Source: Bryobacterales bacterium (GTDB lineage Bacteria > Acidobacteriota > Terriglobia > Bryobacterales > Bryobacteraceae). Taken from it: a stretch of 39,783 nucleotides of DNA. The DNA lies in NCBI GenBank assembly GCA_027459465.1, contig DAIDIH010000042.1, positions 1 through 39,783 of the forward strand, given 5' to 3'. Shown here piece by piece: positions 24,590-33,932 of this stretch (positions are counted from its first letter, which is position 1; each line of letters starts with the position of its first letter). The notes under the pieces were generated by a model that had not been told where the DNA came from, did no database searches, and worked only from the letters and a program-made list of their open reading frames with translations. A program made the translations under genes and the position numbers.

Positions 24590-26586
24590 GCGGCCTCCCT
24601 ATTCCACAAGTATCGGACACTGAACAACGACTCGGACACCGCCGCCAGCAGCGCCAGCATCAGTAGGTACCGCCCCAGCGGCTTCTGCACCATCTCGCCC
24701 GCTCCGCCGTTCTCCGCCTGCGCCGGCGCATCCCCACCGCTCCCCTTCGCCCAAAGCGCAAGCGTGTCGGCCGGCACGCGAGTCAAATCCGACTCCCGCC
24801 GGTCCGCATGCACCGCCAACAACCTCCGCCGCCCACCCGGAGCGCGTATCTCGTAAAACCCGTCCCGCTTCAACTCGTACGTCGCCAGCGCCGCCGCCTC
24901 GGTCAGCGACAACGCCCGCTTCCCATCCGGGCCCGTCACATCCACCGCCGCGCCCGCCTCGTCCTCGCCGTGCAAATCCACCACCGCCCCGGCTGTCAAA
25001 TTCGCCGTACCCGCCGCCGCCCCTCCCAGGTAATCCGCCATCTGCTGCACGAACGCCACGAACGAAGCCCGCAGAGGAAAGTCGTTGGCCACGTTATCGA
25101 GCGCCGAAGCGAACGTCACCACTTTCCCCTCTCCGATCCGGTCCTCCATCAACAGCGGCGTGTGGTCGCCCAGCCGCGCCGCCACCCGCGCATTCCCCGC
25201 TTCGGTGAACGCCGCTTCGTAAAACTTCACGCCCGCCAATGTCAGCCCCTTCAGCGCCGGATACCCGGGTTCGGTCACCACCGCCGTCTCGAATGTCTCG
25301 CCCCGCCCCGGCTGTTCGGCGCCCCGGATTACATGCCCCGTGAGCGGCGTCTTCCCCGCGCTCAGCGTCTCCGCGCCCAGCGTCATAAACACCGCCCCGC
25401 CCCGCTTCACATACCCTGCAAGCGCCGCTTCCAGCCTCGCCGGCATCCGCCCAGGGTCGAGCACCATCACAAATGGGTACCGTGACAAATCCCCCGCATC
25501 CCCGCTCTCGCTCGCCCGTTCCTCCAGTTGAAACCCCGAAGCGTCCGAGGCCTCCAGCGCCGCATGCAGATACAGCGCCGCCCGCGTCTTGCGAGGAGAA
25601 TCAATCAGCAGCACCGGCCGCGGATCCAGCCTCTCCACCGCAAACGGATACCGGTTGTCGCCCGTCAACTCATCCGCCGCATTGATCCTCACCTCGCCCC
25701 GGTGAAACCCGTACGGCGTCGCCAGCCCCGCAAACTCCACCGTCACCCGCCCACCCGCCGGCGCGGTCACCTGCTTGGTCTCAAGTACCCGCCCATCGAG
25801 CGCCAGCGTCGCCGCCAGCGTCGTCTCCGCCGTGTTCTCTCCCACAACCACCGCGCTTACCGTCTTCTTCCCGCCGTCAAAAACCCGAGTGGGCGCATTC
25901 ACGCTCTCCACCGCCCAGTTCGCCTCGCCGCCCTTGCCCACCGCGTCCAGCGTCAGCCGCGACCCCGCCGGCAACTCCAGGTCCGCAAACGACGGCGGCA
26001 TCGCCGCCTTCTGCATATCGCTGATGACATGAACGTCCAGCCTGCTCCGCTGCGCCGCCGCCAATCCCCGCAGCGCCCGCGCCAGCGCCCCGAACGATGT
26101 CCCTTCATCCCCCGCCGCTATCGTTGCCAGCCCGGCGTCCAGAATGCTCCTGTCCACGCTCGGCCCGGCCACGAAATCCACCCCCGTATCGAACGCCGCT
26201 ACCATCGCCAACCGCCCGCTCCCCGCCCCATCCAGCACGGCCCGCGCCCGCCGCTTCGCCTCCTCCATGTGGTCGCCGTACCGCATGCTGAACGAATCGT
26301 CCACCGCCACCACCAGCAGCCTCCGCTCCGTCGCCTTCGCCGCCGGCTCACGGATAAACGGATTCGCAAACGCCAGCGCCAGCAACGCGAGCATCGCCAA
26401 TCTCAGCGCCAGCAGCGCCAGGTACCGCAGCCGCCGGTGCAGAATCGAACTCTGCGTCCGCGGCTCGAAAAACATCAGCGAACTGAACGGCCGCGGCCGG
26501 TCCCGGTACCGCCGCAACAGGTGCAGCCACAACGGCAGCCCCAGCGCCAGCAACCCGGCCAGAAACCCCGGCGCCAGCCACCCCAC
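24586..26586 (-). CDS. BatA-type membrane protein with vWA domain
   Basis: This 666-residue protein has the BatA/aerotolerance N-terminus (LAPGFLAGLLALGLPLWLHLL, then PRPFSSLMFF) with two membrane helices at about 5-24 and 55-77. A von Willebrand A domain follows with the MIDAS motif DDSFS at 96-100 and a later VHVISDMQ strand. From about 330 on lies a GATase1-like region (PFVMVLDPGRMPARLEAAL, YVKRGGAVFMTLG), and a last membrane helix precedes the C-terminus (LLMLALLAAVSESLFSVRYLW). It should sit in the inner membrane with its vWA domain in reach of the MoxR ATPase. The GTG start follows the DUF58 stop without a gap. Confidence 0.85.
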   Translation of the reverse strand: MGWLAPGFLAGLLALGLPLWLHLLRRYRDRPRPFSSLMFFEPRTQSSILHRRLRYLALLALRLAMLALLALAFANPFIREPAAKATERRLLVVAVDDSFSMRYGDHMEEAKRRARAVLDGAGSGRLAMVAAFDTGVDFVAGPSVDRSILDAGLATIAAGDEGTSFGALARALRGLAAAQRSRLDVHVISDMQKAAMPPSFADLELPAGSRLTLDAVGKGGEANWAVESVNAPTRVFDGGKKTVSAVVVGENTAETTLAATLALDGRVLETKQVTAPAGGRVTVEFAGLATPYGFHRGEVRINAADELTGDNRYPFAVERLDPRPVLLIDSPRKTRAALYLHAALEASDASGFQLEERASESGDAGDLSRYPFVMVLDPGRMPARLEAALAGYVKRGGAVFMTLGAETLSAGKTPLTGHVIRGAEQPGRGETFETAVVTEPGYPALKGLTLAGVKFYEAAFTEAGNARVAARLGDHTPLLMEDRIGEGKVVTFASALDNVANDFPLRASFVAFVQQMADYLGGAAAGTANLTAGAVVDLHGEDEAGAAVDVTGPDGKRALSLTEAAALATYELKRDGFYEIRAPGGRRRLLAVHADRRESDLTRVPADTLALWAKGSGGDAPAQAENGGAGEMVQKPLGRYLLMLALLAAVSESLFSVRYLWNREAA

Positions 26587-27495
26587 CTACAATCTCCTCT
26601 GCCGCACCGCGACATACTCCCGCAGCGCATCGTCCAGCGGCCGGTCCGTCGTCAATAGAAAGTACTCCGCCCCCACGCCCCTCGCCCGCCTCCGCAACTC
26701 CTCGATATGCCGTCCGATCTTCTCCCGGTACTCCCCGCCCGCGTACTCCGGCGACACCTCGATCGCCATCCCCGTCTCCATGTCCTCCAGCAGCACCGGC
26801 GTCTTCAACTGCGGATCTAATTCCCGCGGGTCCAAAATGTGAAACAACACTAAGTCGTTCCCGCGAAACCGCAGCGGCTCCACTAACTTGATCATTGTCT
26901 CCGGCTCGCCATAGAAATCCGACGCAACCACCGCTATCCCCCGCCGCGCCAGAGTCTGTTGAAACTGCAAAAACGGGCCGTGAAACTCCGTCCCCCGCCC
27001 CGCTGCCGCATGGTCAATCGCGTGCAGCATCCGCGCCAACTGCCCTTGCCGCGTCGACGGCCGCACGAATTCCCGCACCTGTTCGTCGAACACGATCAGT
27101 CCCGCCGCATCCCTCTGCCGGTTCGCGATATATGCAAGCGACGCCGTCAGAAACCGCGCGTAGTCGAGCTTCGACAACGTCCCCGACGTGTATCCCATGC
27201 TCGCGCTGGAATCGAGCAATATCGTGATGTGCGTGTTCGTCTCGCCGCGGAACCGCTTCAAATACGCCCGGTCCGTCCGCGCATACACGTTCCAGTCCAC
27301 GAACCGCAAGTCGTCGCCAGGCGTGTACGCCCGGTACTCGGCGAACTCCTGGCTGAACCCGAAGTCCGGACTCCGGTGCAGCCCCGCGATAAACCCGTCC
27401 ACCACCGTCCGCGCAACCAGATCGATGTCCTTGAGCCCCATCAGGATCGCGGGGTCGAGAAACCGCTGGCCGGGAGTTACGCTGCGCGCCGCCAT
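26587..27495 (-). CDS. DUF58-family vWA protein, MoxR partner
   Basis: The 302-residue cytoplasmic protein carries the DUF58 signature YTPGDDLRFVDWNVYART at about 57-74, followed by KRFRGETNTHITILLDSSASM; D95-x-S97-x-S99 form a vWA metal site (MIDAS). Later strands AGLIVFDEQV and GIAVVASDFYGEPE complete the vWA fold. DUF58 proteins usually pair with MoxR ATPases as substrate or adaptor. The ATG at 27495 is chosen because GAGGT lies eight bases ahead and the family begins here; the longer frame overlaps the 3' end of moxR. moxR ends 16 bases upstream. Confidence 0.9.
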   Translation of the reverse strand: MAARSVTPGQRFLDPAILMGLKDIDLVARTVVDGFIAGLHRSPDFGFSQEFAEYRAYTPGDDLRFVDWNVYARTDRAYLKRFRGETNTHITILLDSSASMGYTSGTLSKLDYARFLTASLAYIANRQRDAAGLIVFDEQVREFVRPSTRQGQLARMLHAIDHAAAGRGTEFHGPFLQFQQTLARRGIAVVASDFYGEPETMIKLVEPLRFRGNDLVLFHILDPRELDPQLKTPVLLEDMETGMAIEVSPEYAGGEYREKIGRHIEELRRRARGVGAEYFLLTTDRPLDDALREYVAVRQRRL

Positions 27496-27511
27496 TGAAG
27501 TTACCTCTGAT

Positions 27512-28531
27512 TTACTTCGGCTCCGGCCGCGCCTCAATCAGCATGCGAAGGATATCGTCCGACGCCTTATGATCGCTCTCCGCCTGGAAATTCACCAGCA
27601 CGCGATGCCGTAGAATCGGCAGCACCAGGCTCCGCACGTCGCCGTACGTCACGTGATACCGCCCGTGCATCAGCGCCCGCGCCTTCGCCGAAAGCACAAG
27701 GAACTGCGCCGCCCGCACGCTCGCCCCGAAATTCACATACTTCTTCACAAACTCCGGCGCCGAACTATCCCCAGGCCGCGTCGCCCTAACTAACTCAATC
27801 GCATGCCGCGCCACGCTCTCCGCAATCGGAACCATCCGCACTAACTTCTGAAACTCCAGAATCTCCGCAATCGACGTCACCGTCTCCGCCTTCGGCAGCG
27901 TCGTCGTCGTCGTCAGATCGATCACCTTCATCTCCTCATCCGCCGACAGATAATCGAGCACCGTATTAAACAAAAACCGGTCCAACTGCGCCTCCGGCAG
28001 CGGATACGTCCCCTCCAACTCAATCGGGTTCTGCGTCGCCAGCACGAAAAACGGCGGCTCTATCCGGTACTGCCGCCCGCGCACCGTGCACGACAACTCC
28101 TGCATCGCCTCGAGCAGCGCCGACTGCGTCTTCGGCGGCGTCCGGTTGATCTCGTCCGCCAGCAGCACATTCGTGAATATCGGCCCCGGAATGAACGTCC
28201 ATGTCCGGTGCCCCGTCGCCGGATCCTCCTCGATGATGTCCGTCCCCGTAATATCCGACGGCATCAGGTCCGGCGTGAACTGAATCCGCTTGAACTGGAA
28301 CCCCAGCGCCTGCGCGATCGTCCGCACCAGCAGCGTCTTCGCCGTCCCCGGCAATCCCGTAATCAGACAGTGCCCGCCCACGAACAGCGAAATCATCACG
28401 TGGTCGAGCACCTCCTCCTGCCCCACGATCACCTTGCGCACTTCCCGCGCGATCGCGGCATGTACCTCCTGAAATCGTGTAACCCTCGCCCGCAAATCGG
28501 CGGAATCCGGTGTCGGCGTCTCGGTTGTCAT
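27512..28531 (-). CDS. moxR: MoxR-family AAA+ ATPase
   Basis: This 339-residue ATPase has Walker A GLPGTAKT at residues 59-66, Walker B VLLADEINR at 122-130, the EINRTPPKTQSALLEAMQE block, the sensor-1 segment FVLATQNPIELEGTYPLPEAQLDRF typical of MoxR (shown in parts: ATQNPIE, LDRF), and a C-terminal helical lid with VRAAQFLVLSAKARALMHGR. MoxR proteins act as chaperones that load cofactors or remodel partner complexes containing vWA proteins; here the partners would be the DUF58 and BatA-type products. It starts one base after the TPR-peptidase stop and lies in the centre of the operon. Confidence 0.95.
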   Translation of the reverse strand: MTTETPTPDSADLRARVTRFQEVHAAIAREVRKVIVGQEEVLDHVMISLFVGGHCLITGLPGTAKTLLVRTIAQALGFQFKRIQFTPDLMPSDITGTDIIEEDPATGHRTWTFIPGPIFTNVLLADEINRTPPKTQSALLEAMQELSCTVRGRQYRIEPPFFVLATQNPIELEGTYPLPEAQLDRFLFNTVLDYLSADEEMKVIDLTTTTTLPKAETVTSIAEILEFQKLVRMVPIAESVARHAIELVRATRPGDSSAPEFVKKYVNFGASVRAAQFLVLSAKARALMHGRYHVTYGDVRSLVLPILRHRVLVNFQAESDHKASDDILRMLIEARPEPK

Positions 28532-28532
28532 A

Positions 28533-30737
28533 TTATTTCGTCAGTTCCAGTAGTAATTTCTGCGCCGGCCGGTACTCCGGCGCCGCTTCCAATGCCATCA
28601 ATACCTGCTCGCGGGCTTCCTTAACTTGATTCGCCTCGCGGTACGCCCGCGCCAGTCCATAATGCGACGCCGCCTGATCCAGCGGATTCAGCTCGAGCAG
28701 CGCCCGGTACTCCCGGATCGCCTTCGCCGCTTCATGCTTGTCCAAATACAAATCCCCCAGCCTCCGGTGCAGTTCCTCGTCTTCCGGATAGATATAATTC
28801 AGCCGCTCCAGCGCCGCTATCGCCTTGTCCGTTTGCCCCGCTTCCTGCTCGAGCGCTCCCAGCTTCTTCAACACCTCCGGACTCCGCCCTCCCTCGGCCG
28901 CATACTTACTCAACTGCTCCACCGCCCCCGCCTTGTCCCCCTTCGCTAACTGCGCCGTCGCCACCATCTCATACACGCTTCCCGCCTCCACATACTGCGG
29001 AAACTCATCCCGTATCGCGAGCCCTTCTTTAATGGCCTCATCGTACTGATGCGCCCCCACCAACTGCGCCACCTTCTGCGCGCCCTTCTTCCAGTCGTCC
29101 AGGTGCGCCAGCGGCGCCGCATATCGCTGCTTCAGCCACGCTAAAAATTCTTTGTCAAACTCCGCCGGCGCAACCCCTAACTCCCCCTGAATCGTCTCCG
29201 CCGTCGTCTTCCGCGCCCCGAAATCCCCGATCATGCTCACCAGCTTCGCGTAACCCCACTTCTGCGCAATGTAAGCGCAGATCTTCCCCGCCTGAAAGTA
29301 AGATACTTCCACCTGCTGCGGATAACTCGGCCGGATGAATCCCCGGTCCATCTCCACCACGGGCAGTAACTTCCCCTTCTGGATCGCCTCGATGTCGTCC
29401 CGCTGCGCCCTGTCGCCCCATCCCGGCCCCGCCTGCGTCTCCTCGTACATCGCCAGCCCCTCGGTAAACCACCGCGGCACCAGGTGCTGCGTCATCGTCA
29501 GCACATACACGTGGCTCATCTCGTGCCACAGCGTGCTGCCCCAGTGAAACTCTCCCGGCGGCCGCCCCGACGGGCTGTCCATCGCCACCACCGTCCCGAA
29601 CGTCACCCCCAGCGCGCCCAACCCCGGCATCCCCGTCGTCCGTACCGCAAAGTCCTCGTGGTTCGGATATACTTCAATACTTACCAATCCCGAAATCTTG
29701 TAATGATACTTCTCCTCATACGCCGCAATCGCGCGGTTCGCCACCTCGCCGAAGTAAGGCTCCAGTAAGTCCGCCTCCTTCTTGGCCAGCATCAGATACG
29801 CCCCTCCGTCCCGCACGTGCTCATAATCCTTGAAACTATCCAGCAGCCGCAGCGAATTTACCGTCTCGCTATCCCGGTACCCGTTCTCGTAACACAGCGC
29901 TAACTGCGCCTTCGCTTCGTCGCCCCGCCCCACCCGCATCAGGTCGATCCCAAGTTCCGACCGCGCCTCCCACAGCGTCGGCTCAACCTTGATCGCCATC
30001 TCATACAACCGGATCCCCTCCACATACCTCCGGTTGATCACAAAGAAATGCGCCGGAATCGAGTACGCCCGCCCATACCCCGGATTCACCGCCATCATCC
30101 GCTCCAGCCACTTGGACTTCGGCTGCTCCTCCAGCAGACTCCCCTTCAGCCAGTCCATCGCCGCATGAACGGCCATCGCCTCCAGCGCATCCGGATCCAG
30201 CTTCAACGCCTCGTCCGCCGCTTTCCCCGCTTCCGCCTCGTCCCCGTCTTCTAAGTGAAGATACGCAAGTACCTCCCGCGCCTCCACCAGCTTCGGATCC
30301 AGTTCCGCCGCCTTCTGCGCAAATCCCATGGCCTTCACGTCGAACCCCGCGCTTGCCACCAGCGCCATCCCTACGAACGCCTCCGCGTTCTTCGGATCTT
30401 TCTCCAGCGCCTCCTGAAACAACTGCCCCGCGTCTGCCCGGTTGAATCGTTCGAGCAGCAGCCTCCCCCACCGCACCCGGATCTCCGCCGACTCCGGATG
30501 CTCCTTCAAAGCCTCCCGGAACCGCCCATTCGCCTCCTCATACCGCCCCAGCCCCCAGTAACCCTCCGCGCTCGCTGCCGCATCCGCCGACTTCGCCAGC
30601 CCCGCAAAACACTCCCGCGCCTCCACCTCGCGCCCGTGCTTCCGCAACTCCAGGCACTTATCCGCAACGCCCGCGTGCGCCACGCCCGCCAACACCACCA
30701 ATGCCAGCAATGCCACCGTCGCCGCGCGTAACCTCAT
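28533..30737 (-). CDS. Exported TPR protein with gluzincin metallopeptidase domain
   Basis: The 734-residue protein has a signal peptide (about 1-22, ending AGVAHA), TPR repeats at about 25-260 (AEGYWGLGRYEEANGRFREA and similar), a zinc peptidase domain (about 320-540), and more TPRs at 580-734. The active site is HEMSH at 405-409 with E406 as base; E426 in WFTEGLAMYEE is the likely third zinc ligand, the pattern of peptidase MA-like gluzincins. It would act in the periplasm. The ATG overlaps the stop of the caspase-like gene (ATGA). A two-peptidase pairing with a vWA/MoxR system is unusual. Substrate unknown. Confidence 0.87.
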   Translation of the reverse strand: MRLRAATVALLALVVLAGVAHAGVADKCLELRKHGREVEARECFAGLAKSADAAASAEGYWGLGRYEEANGRFREALKEHPESAEIRVRWGRLLLERFNRADAGQLFQEALEKDPKNAEAFVGMALVASAGFDVKAMGFAQKAAELDPKLVEAREVLAYLHLEDGDEAEAGKAADEALKLDPDALEAMAVHAAMDWLKGSLLEEQPKSKWLERMMAVNPGYGRAYSIPAHFFVINRRYVEGIRLYEMAIKVEPTLWEARSELGIDLMRVGRGDEAKAQLALCYENGYRDSETVNSLRLLDSFKDYEHVRDGGAYLMLAKKEADLLEPYFGEVANRAIAAYEEKYHYKISGLVSIEVYPNHEDFAVRTTGMPGLGALGVTFGTVVAMDSPSGRPPGEFHWGSTLWHEMSHVYVLTMTQHLVPRWFTEGLAMYEETQAGPGWGDRAQRDDIEAIQKGKLLPVVEMDRGFIRPSYPQQVEVSYFQAGKICAYIAQKWGYAKLVSMIGDFGARKTTAETIQGELGVAPAEFDKEFLAWLKQRYAAPLAHLDDWKKGAQKVAQLVGAHQYDEAIKEGLAIRDEFPQYVEAGSVYEMVATAQLAKGDKAGAVEQLSKYAAEGGRSPEVLKKLGALEQEAGQTDKAIAALERLNYIYPEDEELHRRLGDLYLDKHEAAKAIREYRALLELNPLDQAASHYGLARAYREANQVKEAREQVLMALEAAPEYRPAQKLLLELTK

Positions 30738-31654
30738 TTGTCCAACTCCGCCTGCGTCTTCGCCAGATCCACCAACAGCGTCGTCAGCCTCGCCCGATAC
30801 TCATCCGCCGGCAGCGCCGCCTTCCGGTACTTCAACTGGTCAATCTGATCCTCCAGCTCCTGCTTATGCTTCAGCAGCGCCGCCTTCTCCGGCGTCACCG
30901 CGCCCGCTCCCCCGCCCAACGGCAGCAGGACAAACTGCGCCGCCAGTAACCCCTGCCCGTTCTTCGGCGACGGATCCGCCACTCCCTCCCCATGCCCCGT
31001 GTCCTGCAACTGCGCATGTTCGCTCGCCAGCCGCTTCTCCGTCTCGTAGAACCGCACCGTCCGGTCCTCCGCGTACCGGAACGCCTCCAGCGCCGACAGC
31101 TTCTCGTTCTTATCCGTGTTCGCCCCCGGATCGGCAAACGCGTCCGCCCAATACCGCGCAAACACCGTGACGTTCTTCTCGTTCCCCGAACGCGTCGCCG
31201 TAATCACAATCCGCCCCGGCTTCTCCAACTCCGCCAGGCTCGCCCCGCTCGCGCTCGTCAGGTTCACCACAAGCTGCCGCTTCGCCGGCACACGGTTGAT
31301 CCAGTTGGCCAGCTCCGCCGCCGTCACATCCGGCCCCGGCAGATTCATCTTGTACTCGAGCCCGTCATAAGTCCCGTGCCCGATCAGCATCACTACCAGA
31401 CTATCCCCCGCCCCCGCGCGTCCGGCAATCGTCTCCAACGCCGCCTGCACGTTCTGCTTCGTCGCCTGCGCCCCGCTCAACACCACGCTCACCGCGCCCC
31501 CCTCCGCCTGTTTCACCGCCCGGTCAATCGCTGCCGCCTCGCTCGCAAACTGTTTCTCGTAATCCGGCTCGCCGCCCAACCCCGCCACCGTCAAATAAAA
31601 CGTCGTCGCCCGCGCCACGCCAGCAATGAGCAGCAACATCACCGCCGCTCTCAT
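30734..31654 (-). CDS. Exported caspase-fold protein lacking the catalytic cysteine
   Basis: The 306-residue product starts with a signal peptide (about 1-16, MRAAVMLLLIAGVARA). Residues 20-230 read as the caspase/legumain fold: strand FYLTVAGLGGE, helix, strand SVVLSG, strand SLVVMLIGHGTYDG with the histidine H93, and strand QLVVNLTSASGASL where active members carry C-x-S-G. Here that place is S134-A-S-G, so the nucleophile is Ser. GRIVITATRSGNE and the DKNEKLSALEAFRYAED segment follow, as in caspase-like families. The C-terminal 60 residues form a coiled coil (KHKQELEDQIDQLKYRKAAL). It overlaps both neighbours by 4 bp. An inactive scaffold, or a serine variant, are both possible. Confidence 0.72.
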   Translation of the reverse strand: MRAAVMLLLIAGVARATTFYLTVAGLGGEPDYEKQFASEAAAIDRAVKQAEGGAVSVVLSGAQATKQNVQAALETIAGRAGAGDSLVVMLIGHGTYDGLEYKMNLPGPDVTAAELANWINRVPAKRQLVVNLTSASGASLAELEKPGRIVITATRSGNEKNVTVFARYWADAFADPGANTDKNEKLSALEAFRYAEDRTVRFYETEKRLASEHAQLQDTGHGEGVADPSPKNGQGLLAAQFVLLPLGGGAGAVTPEKAALLKHKQELEDQIDQLKYRKAALPADEYRARLTTLLVDLAKTQAELDK

Positions 31655-33900
31655 ACAACCCCCCACCGCCGCCGCAGCAGCCACTCCGCCGCCTTCAGCG
31701 CCAGCGCCAGCAGAAACAGCGCCGGCATGTCCCACAACTCCCGCATCTCGCGCATCTGAATCCCGGCGTTCGATAGCTCCATCTCCTCCACCAGACGCCG
31801 CGCATCGCCCGGTTCCCAATACCGCCCGCCCGTCTCCGACGCCAGCTTCTTCAGCAGATCCCGGTTCTGCTCCTGATGAAAATTCTCCGCTACCCCATCC
31901 TCGCGCCGGAACGCCACCACCGCCCGCCCCAGTTCTCCGTTCGCCCGGCTCGCCACTACCTCCGCCGCATACGCCCCCGCCTTCGGCACGCTCAGCGTCG
32001 CTTCATACACGCCCTGCTGGCTCGCGTCCGGATGCATCTCCACCACCGGCAACTGCACGCCCTCGCCGCTCACGTGCGCCTCCACCTTCGCGTCCGTCGC
32101 CGGCAAATACGTCTCGTCCTTCACCTCCGCCCGCAGTTCCACCTCGCTCCGGTCGTTCACCACCGCCGGAGCCGTCGCCGTCACCCGCCCCGGCGTCCCC
32201 GCCACCAGCCACCGCAAAAACTGCCGCCAGAAAATCTCGTGGCTCATATCCGATACCGGCTGCAGCATCTGCCACCGCCAGCTCCCCGCCGTCGCGAACA
32301 CCGCCGTCCGCCCCCGCCCGTAATGCTCGGTCACCAGCAGCGGCAGCGCCAGGTTGTCCGCCTTCATCATCGCCAGCACCACCGCCCCCGGCTTCGGCGT
32401 CCCCACATCCTGAAAATTCGCCAGATACGGCAGCGTCTTCCACCTCTCCACATTCTTCTGCGGATCGTCCTCAATCCGGCAGATCAGACTGTCCCGCCCC
32501 GCCGGCGTCAAATACGCATACGCCGGATCCCGCCGGAACGTCCCCGCCCGATGCGGCAAATTCACCGGCAGCAGCTCCGGAAACGGAGGCGCCTCATACC
32601 CACCATCGGCCAACGCAAACCGTCCCGCCGTAAACAACAGCCCGCCGCCGCGCCGGTCCACAAACTGCCGGATCAACTCCCGCTGCTCCCTCGTGAAATA
32701 TCCCGCCTCGATGCTGCCCAGAATCAAACCCTGATATCCGAACAAATCGTCCACCTTGCTCGGAAACCCATCCGCAAGCTCTTGCGGATTCTCGATCCCC
32801 TGCCGGTATATCTTGTTCTGCGTCGTCCGCAGCATCGACGCGATCTGGATCATGGGATCGTCTTCCACCGCCCGCCGCATGAACTTGTATTCCCACCGCG
32901 GCTCGCCTTCCACATACAGAATCCGCCGCGGCGTCCCGTCCACCGGCATCACCCGCCGCATCGCGTTGTTCGCCGCATTCGCCTCGCCCTCCATCGGCGT
33001 CAGCTCCGCTTCAATCGCCGCCAGCCCCGCATCGCCTGCGTTGAACAAAATCCGCTCGGTCTGTGTCTGCCCGTCGGCCCCCAACGTGATCTCCCGGCTC
33101 GCCGCCACCGTGTTGCCCCGCTTCAGCACCAGCTTCACGGCCCGCCCCGCGAACCCCGCCTGCCGCACCGACACCAGCGCCTCGATCCTCGATCCCTTCA
33201 GCGCCTGCACCGGCGCCTCCAGGCTCGACAACTCCACATCGTGCGTGATCTGCGGATTCCCGATCCCGATCGTATGCACCGGTACCCGGTGCGACCGGAT
33301 CGCGTTCATCTCCTCCAGCGTCGGCCCGCCCGCATTGTCCGCCCCGTCGCTCACCAGCAGCACCGCGCCCAGCGGCAGCGTCGAAAACCCGTCCAGCAGA
33401 TGCTCCAGCGCCGGACCCAGCCTCGTCGCCGCCGCCCCATCCGGCAACTTACTCAGCGTCTCGATCCGCTCCGTCGTCCCGTCGATCCGGAACAGCCTCA
33501 CCTGAAACCGCCGCTCCAGGTCCCGCAGCAGCCCGCTGTCGAGCATCTCCATCATCCGCGCCCGACGCGTCTTGCCGTCCTCGCTCACGTCCATGCTGCG
33601 GCTATCGTCGAGCACCACCGCCACCACGTTCTGCCGCGGCGCCAGCATCGACACGCTCAGCGCCGGCCGCCATACCATCACCAGCAACAGCGCAATCAGA
33701 GCCGTCTGCAATCCCCACACCGCCGCCGCCTTCAGCGCCCGCTCCCGCGTCCGCGCCCCTTTGCGCCAGATCGCAAACCCGATTCCGCCCGCCGCCGCCG
33801 CCGCCAGCAACGCCAGCAGCCACACCGGCCACCCCGACACGAGCACCAACGTGCCCTTGCGATAGGCCGGCAGCGGATATTTGAAAAGGAATTCGAACAT
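31651..33900 (-). CDS. Large membrane protein with vWA and amidotransferase-like domains
   Basis: This 749-residue protein has two N-terminal membrane helices (about 22-44 and 58-78), a vWA domain with the metal site D98-x-S100-x-S102 (LDDSRSM) and LLVSDGADN, Ig-like or CARDB-like beta domains, and a GATase1-like part (GYQGLILGSIEAGYFTREQ, LIRQFVDRRGGGLLFTAG) without a recognisable cysteine nucleophile. A last helix lies at the C-terminus (MPALFLLALALKAAEWLL). The start at 33900 is the first Met in a hydrophobic-topology frame; 32 bases separate it from the DUF4159 gene. It resembles the vWA/GATase membrane proteins that accompany BatA-type genes in several phyla. Function unknown; a second vWA partner for MoxR is inference. 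Confidence 0.82.
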   Translation of the reverse strand: MFEFLFKYPLPAYRKGTLVLVSGWPVWLLALLAAAAAGGIGFAIWRKGARTRERALKAAAVWGLQTALIALLLVMVWRPALSVSMLAPRQNVVAVVLDDSRSMDVSEDGKTRRARMMEMLDSGLLRDLERRFQVRLFRIDGTTERIETLSKLPDGAAATRLGPALEHLLDGFSTLPLGAVLLVSDGADNAGGPTLEEMNAIRSHRVPVHTIGIGNPQITHDVELSSLEAPVQALKGSRIEALVSVRQAGFAGRAVKLVLKRGNTVAASREITLGADGQTQTERILFNAGDAGLAAIEAELTPMEGEANAANNAMRRVMPVDGTPRRILYVEGEPRWEYKFMRRAVEDDPMIQIASMLRTTQNKIYRQGIENPQELADGFPSKVDDLFGYQGLILGSIEAGYFTREQRELIRQFVDRRGGGLLFTAGRFALADGGYEAPPFPELLPVNLPHRAGTFRRDPAYAYLTPAGRDSLICRIEDDPQKNVERWKTLPYLANFQDVGTPKPGAVVLAMMKADNLALPLLVTEHYGRGRTAVFATAGSWRWQMLQPVSDMSHEIFWRQFLRWLVAGTPGRVTATAPAVVNDRSEVELRAEVKDETYLPATDAKVEAHVSGEGVQLPVVEMHPDASQQGVYEATLSVPKAGAYAAEVVASRANGELGRAVVAFRREDGVAENFHQEQNRDLLKKLASETGGRYWEPGDARRLVEEMELSNAGIQMREMRELWDMPALFLLALALKAAEWLLRRRWGVV

Positions 33901-33932
33901 CGTTTCCCAGGGTTCCGGACTTATCTCCCGTT

